A DNA stretch of 38,804 bases from Chloroflexota bacterium (GTDB lineage: Bacteria; Chloroflexota; Anaerolineae; Promineifilales; Promineifilaceae), in NCBI GenBank assembly GCA_024275635.1, contig JAJRYT010000133.1:1-38804 (forward strand), written 5' to 3'. The notes beneath the pieces are model-generated. The model was not told the DNA's origin, searched no databases, and was given only the letters and a program-made list of their open reading frames with translations. Of this stretch, positions 38,698-38,804 are shown one piece after another (the first letter of the stretch is position 1; every line of letters starts with the position of its first letter). The position numbers and the translations under genes are program-made.

Positions 38698-38804
38698 TCG
38701 ACTTTGTACAAAATTCGAAATCAGAAATATTTCCAGATAATTTTGTAACCAGAGTGAGAATCTGATTTTAGTCAATGCAACTTTACTCGAGTACGAATAT
38801 TTGA
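38695..38804 (-). repeat. 110-bp terminal inverted repeat, right copy
   Basis: This is the exact reverse complement of 26-135. The window ends inside it. The flanking base differs (CTTAGGG left, CTAAGGG right, read outward to inward), which marks the end of identity. Confidence 0.9.

Noticed and set aside
1..38804. Search for tRNA, rRNA, CRISPR arrays and phage genes
   Set aside because: No cloverleaf-compatible GGTTCRA-type arm with acceptor stem, no rRNA-like stretch, no regularly spaced repeats and no structural phage genes were seen.

Overview
The window looks like one assembled contig of a free-living, non-pathogenic-looking bacterium, most plausibly a Chloroflexota (Anaerolineae/Ardenticatenia-like) organism. 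That placement is inference. It rests on Thr/Pro-rich linkers in secreted proteins, a lipoprotein-rich and peptidoglycan-active gene set, a NarL-type two-component pair, an RsbU-type phosphatase with a cyclic-nucleotide domain, and family resemblances recalled from Chloroflexota genomes. There are no rRNA genes, no recognisable tRNA genes, no CRISPR array and no phage module.

Layout. 1-294: repeat-bearing contig edge. 295-3262 (-): exopolysaccharide operon (degenerate GGDEF membrane protein, undecaprenyl-phosphate sugar transferase, GT4 glycosyltransferase), coupled by one-base overlaps. 3359-4571: gene-poor, repeat-bearing stretch. 4572-5005 (-): mscL with a homopolymer frameshift. 5238-7030 (+): SDR oxidoreductase plus a divergent QueA-like protein. 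7238-9042 (+): GAF histidine kinase and NarL-type regulator. 9137-10962 (-): SH3 membrane protein and cNMP-binding/PP2C phosphatase. 11144-15165 (+): oligopeptide-type ABC importer whose binding protein is circularly permuted. 15247-18024 (+): SLT/M23 cell-wall protein, LysM membrane protein and a two-TM protein. 18224-20946 (-): alpha-toroid protein and an ISKra4-like insertion sequence. 21203-24962 (-): AAC(3)-type acetyltransferase, enoyl-CoA hydratase and FtsH. 25329-29565 (+): amidase, L,D-transpeptidase, lipoprotein and a phytoene-desaturase/RetSat-like oxidoreductase. 29596-33701: MacB/LolCDE-like ABC system divergent from a TetR regulator. 33801-36301 (+): VanY-like carboxypeptidase and CapA-like lipoprotein. 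36318-38418: lipase, cyclophilin and ribosomal protein S20 (TTG start). The contig ends in a mini-element and the inverse copy of the 110-bp repeat found at its beginning.

How the genes fit together. Much of the window serves the cell envelope: polysaccharide export precursors, a mechanosensitive channel, several peptidoglycan hydrolases or transpeptidases (SLT/M23, LysM, amidase, YkuD, VanY), membrane quality control (FtsH) and an FtsX-type ABC machine. Signalling genes sit between these blocks.

The two most notable signals are these. First, a highly iterated palindrome, ACGGCCGT (52 copies counted by eye, against about 0.6 expected by chance), is spread through most genes but absent from the insertion sequence. 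Second, the family-5 substrate-binding protein has the usual N-terminal segment of the fold moved to its C-terminus.
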